NCBI GenBank assembly: GCA_035294565.1
Contig: DATGKR010000132.1
Location: 1-6,039, forward strand
Length of the DNA stretch: 6,039 nucleotides
Direction: 5' to 3'
From: DATGKR01 sp035294565
GTDB taxonomy: Bacteria > Actinomycetota > Acidimicrobiia > Acidimicrobiales > Palsa-688
The notes beneath the pieces were generated by a model. It did not search any database. It saw nothing but the letters and a program-made list of their open reading frames with translations, and was not told where the DNA came from. The number at the start of each line of letters is the position of its first letter. Positions within the stretch are counted from its first letter, which is position 1. Of the stretch, positions 5,732 to 6,039 are shown piece after piece. A program made the translations under genes and the position numbers.

Positions 5732-5959
5732 GGAAACCTCCGATTTGGGATCACCTCGATTCGCGGTCGGCGGGGACAGCCCGGTCGCCCATCCGCGGGT
5801 ATGTCGACCTCGAGGTGGATATGTCGCCGGATTCCGGGCCGGCTCGCGCGCCAGCATACGACCCGCCGGACCTTCACGCGCATGCCCCGATCAGCGCGCC
5901 CGCTAGCCGCCGCCCGGCTCGCCCGCCGCAACGACCCGCGGGCGCGGCAAACTCGAACT
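5732..5959. other. Divergent nadA/uvrC spacer with small repeats
   Basis: This 228-bp region must hold promoters for both genes, but no confident -35/-10 pair can be called. Visible structure: direct repeats TATGTCG at 5800-5806 and 5820-5826 (20-bp period) flanking the 10-bp palindrome ACCTCGAGGT (5807-5816), and CACCTCGA (5752-5759) repeated in inverted orientation at 5810-5817. The palindrome is about 80 bp upstream of nadA and could be an operator. No LexA box was found here. The right part (5882-5959) is open in the uvrC frame. Confidence 0.5.
5737..5741 (-). promoter_or_regulatory. nadA: Shine-Dalgarno sequence of nadA
   Basis: GGAGG on the - strand lies 5 nt before the ATG (5731-5729). 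It decides the start in favour of the 370-residue protein. It is the only canonical ribosome binding site in the window; the other gene starts look leaderless or weak. Confidence 0.9.
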
Positions 5960-6039
5960 GTGCTCCAACGCCCGCCCGCCGGCAGCATCCCCGACGCCCC
6001 GGGCTCCTACCAGTTCCGCGACCGGGACGGGCGGGTCAT
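5960..6039 (+). CDS. uvrC: UvrABC system protein C, N-terminal fragment
   Basis: The first 26 codons of UvrC, the dual-incision nuclease that completes nucleotide excision repair; the window ends inside the gene. The segment RPPAGSIPDAPGSYQFRDRD followed by GRVI matches the N-terminal edge of the GIY-YIG nuclease domain, where relatives read RP-x-GSIP-x-xPGVYRFRD-x-x-GRVIYVG. The Tyr of PGSYQF would be the first conserved tyrosine of the GIY-YIG fold. I chose GTG 5960 because it leaves three residues ahead of RP, close to the few seen in relatives. ATG 5882 is also in frame and would add 26 basic, Ala/Arg-rich residues (MPRSARPLAAARLARRN and on). Neither start has a clear ribosome binding site, so the start is uncertain although the gene identity is not. 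Confidence 0.85.
   Translation, partial: MLQRPPAGSIPDAPGSYQFRDRDGRV

Noticed and set aside
5739..5754. A further copy of the AATC-SS-GATT element upstream of nadA (CCGATTTGGGATCACC)
   Set aside because: It shares isolated GATTT and GGGAT words but lacks the dyad order and spacing.
5732..5857. A longer NadA starting at 5857 (412 residues)
   Set aside because: The extra 42 residues are low-complexity and unlike NadA, while ATG 5731 has GGAGG at ideal spacing.

Overview
The window comes from a GC-rich bacterium, most likely a member of the Actinomycetota. Three things point there: the coding DNA has strongly GC-biased third positions, the UvrA N-terminus aligns residue for residue with actinobacterial UvrA as I remember it, and a LexA/SOS box of the Gram-positive and actinobacterial type (CGAAC-N4-GTTCG) lies in front of uvrA. 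I cannot place the organism more precisely from sequence alone.

Layout from left to right: (1) the 3' end of uvrB on the + strand, carrying the C-terminal UVR motif behind an unusually Gly- and Arg-rich linker; (2) a short AT-richer regulatory stretch holding three copies of a 16-bp dyad element; (3) a 322-residue protein with an AbiEi-like winged-helix N-terminus and a DUF559/PD-(D/E)XK-like nuclease C-terminus, whose 3' end carries a 41-bp-period tandem duplication; (4) a 109-bp spacer with a perfect LexA box and a TANNNT-type -10 placed for a leaderless GTG; (5) complete uvrA, which contains an in-frame (Glu-Glu-His-Ser)n repeat; (6) complete nadA on the - strand, convergent with uvrA across 20 bp; (7) a divergent spacer and the first codons of uvrC on the + strand.

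The backbone is therefore a uvrB-uvrA-uvrC nucleotide excision repair cluster. UvrA loads UvrB at lesions, and UvrC makes the incisions on either side. Two genes interrupt it: an orphan AbiEi/DUF559 gene with its own apparent promoter and operator array, and nadA, which makes the NAD precursor quinolinate. The LexA box indicates that uvrA is SOS-inducible independently of its neighbours. The most unusual material is the three-copy operator array in front of the AbiEi/DUF559 gene, that gene's atypical nuclease motif and duplicated tail, and the two low-complexity expansions inside UvrB and UvrA. I see no tRNA, rRNA, CRISPR array, IS element or phage gene.
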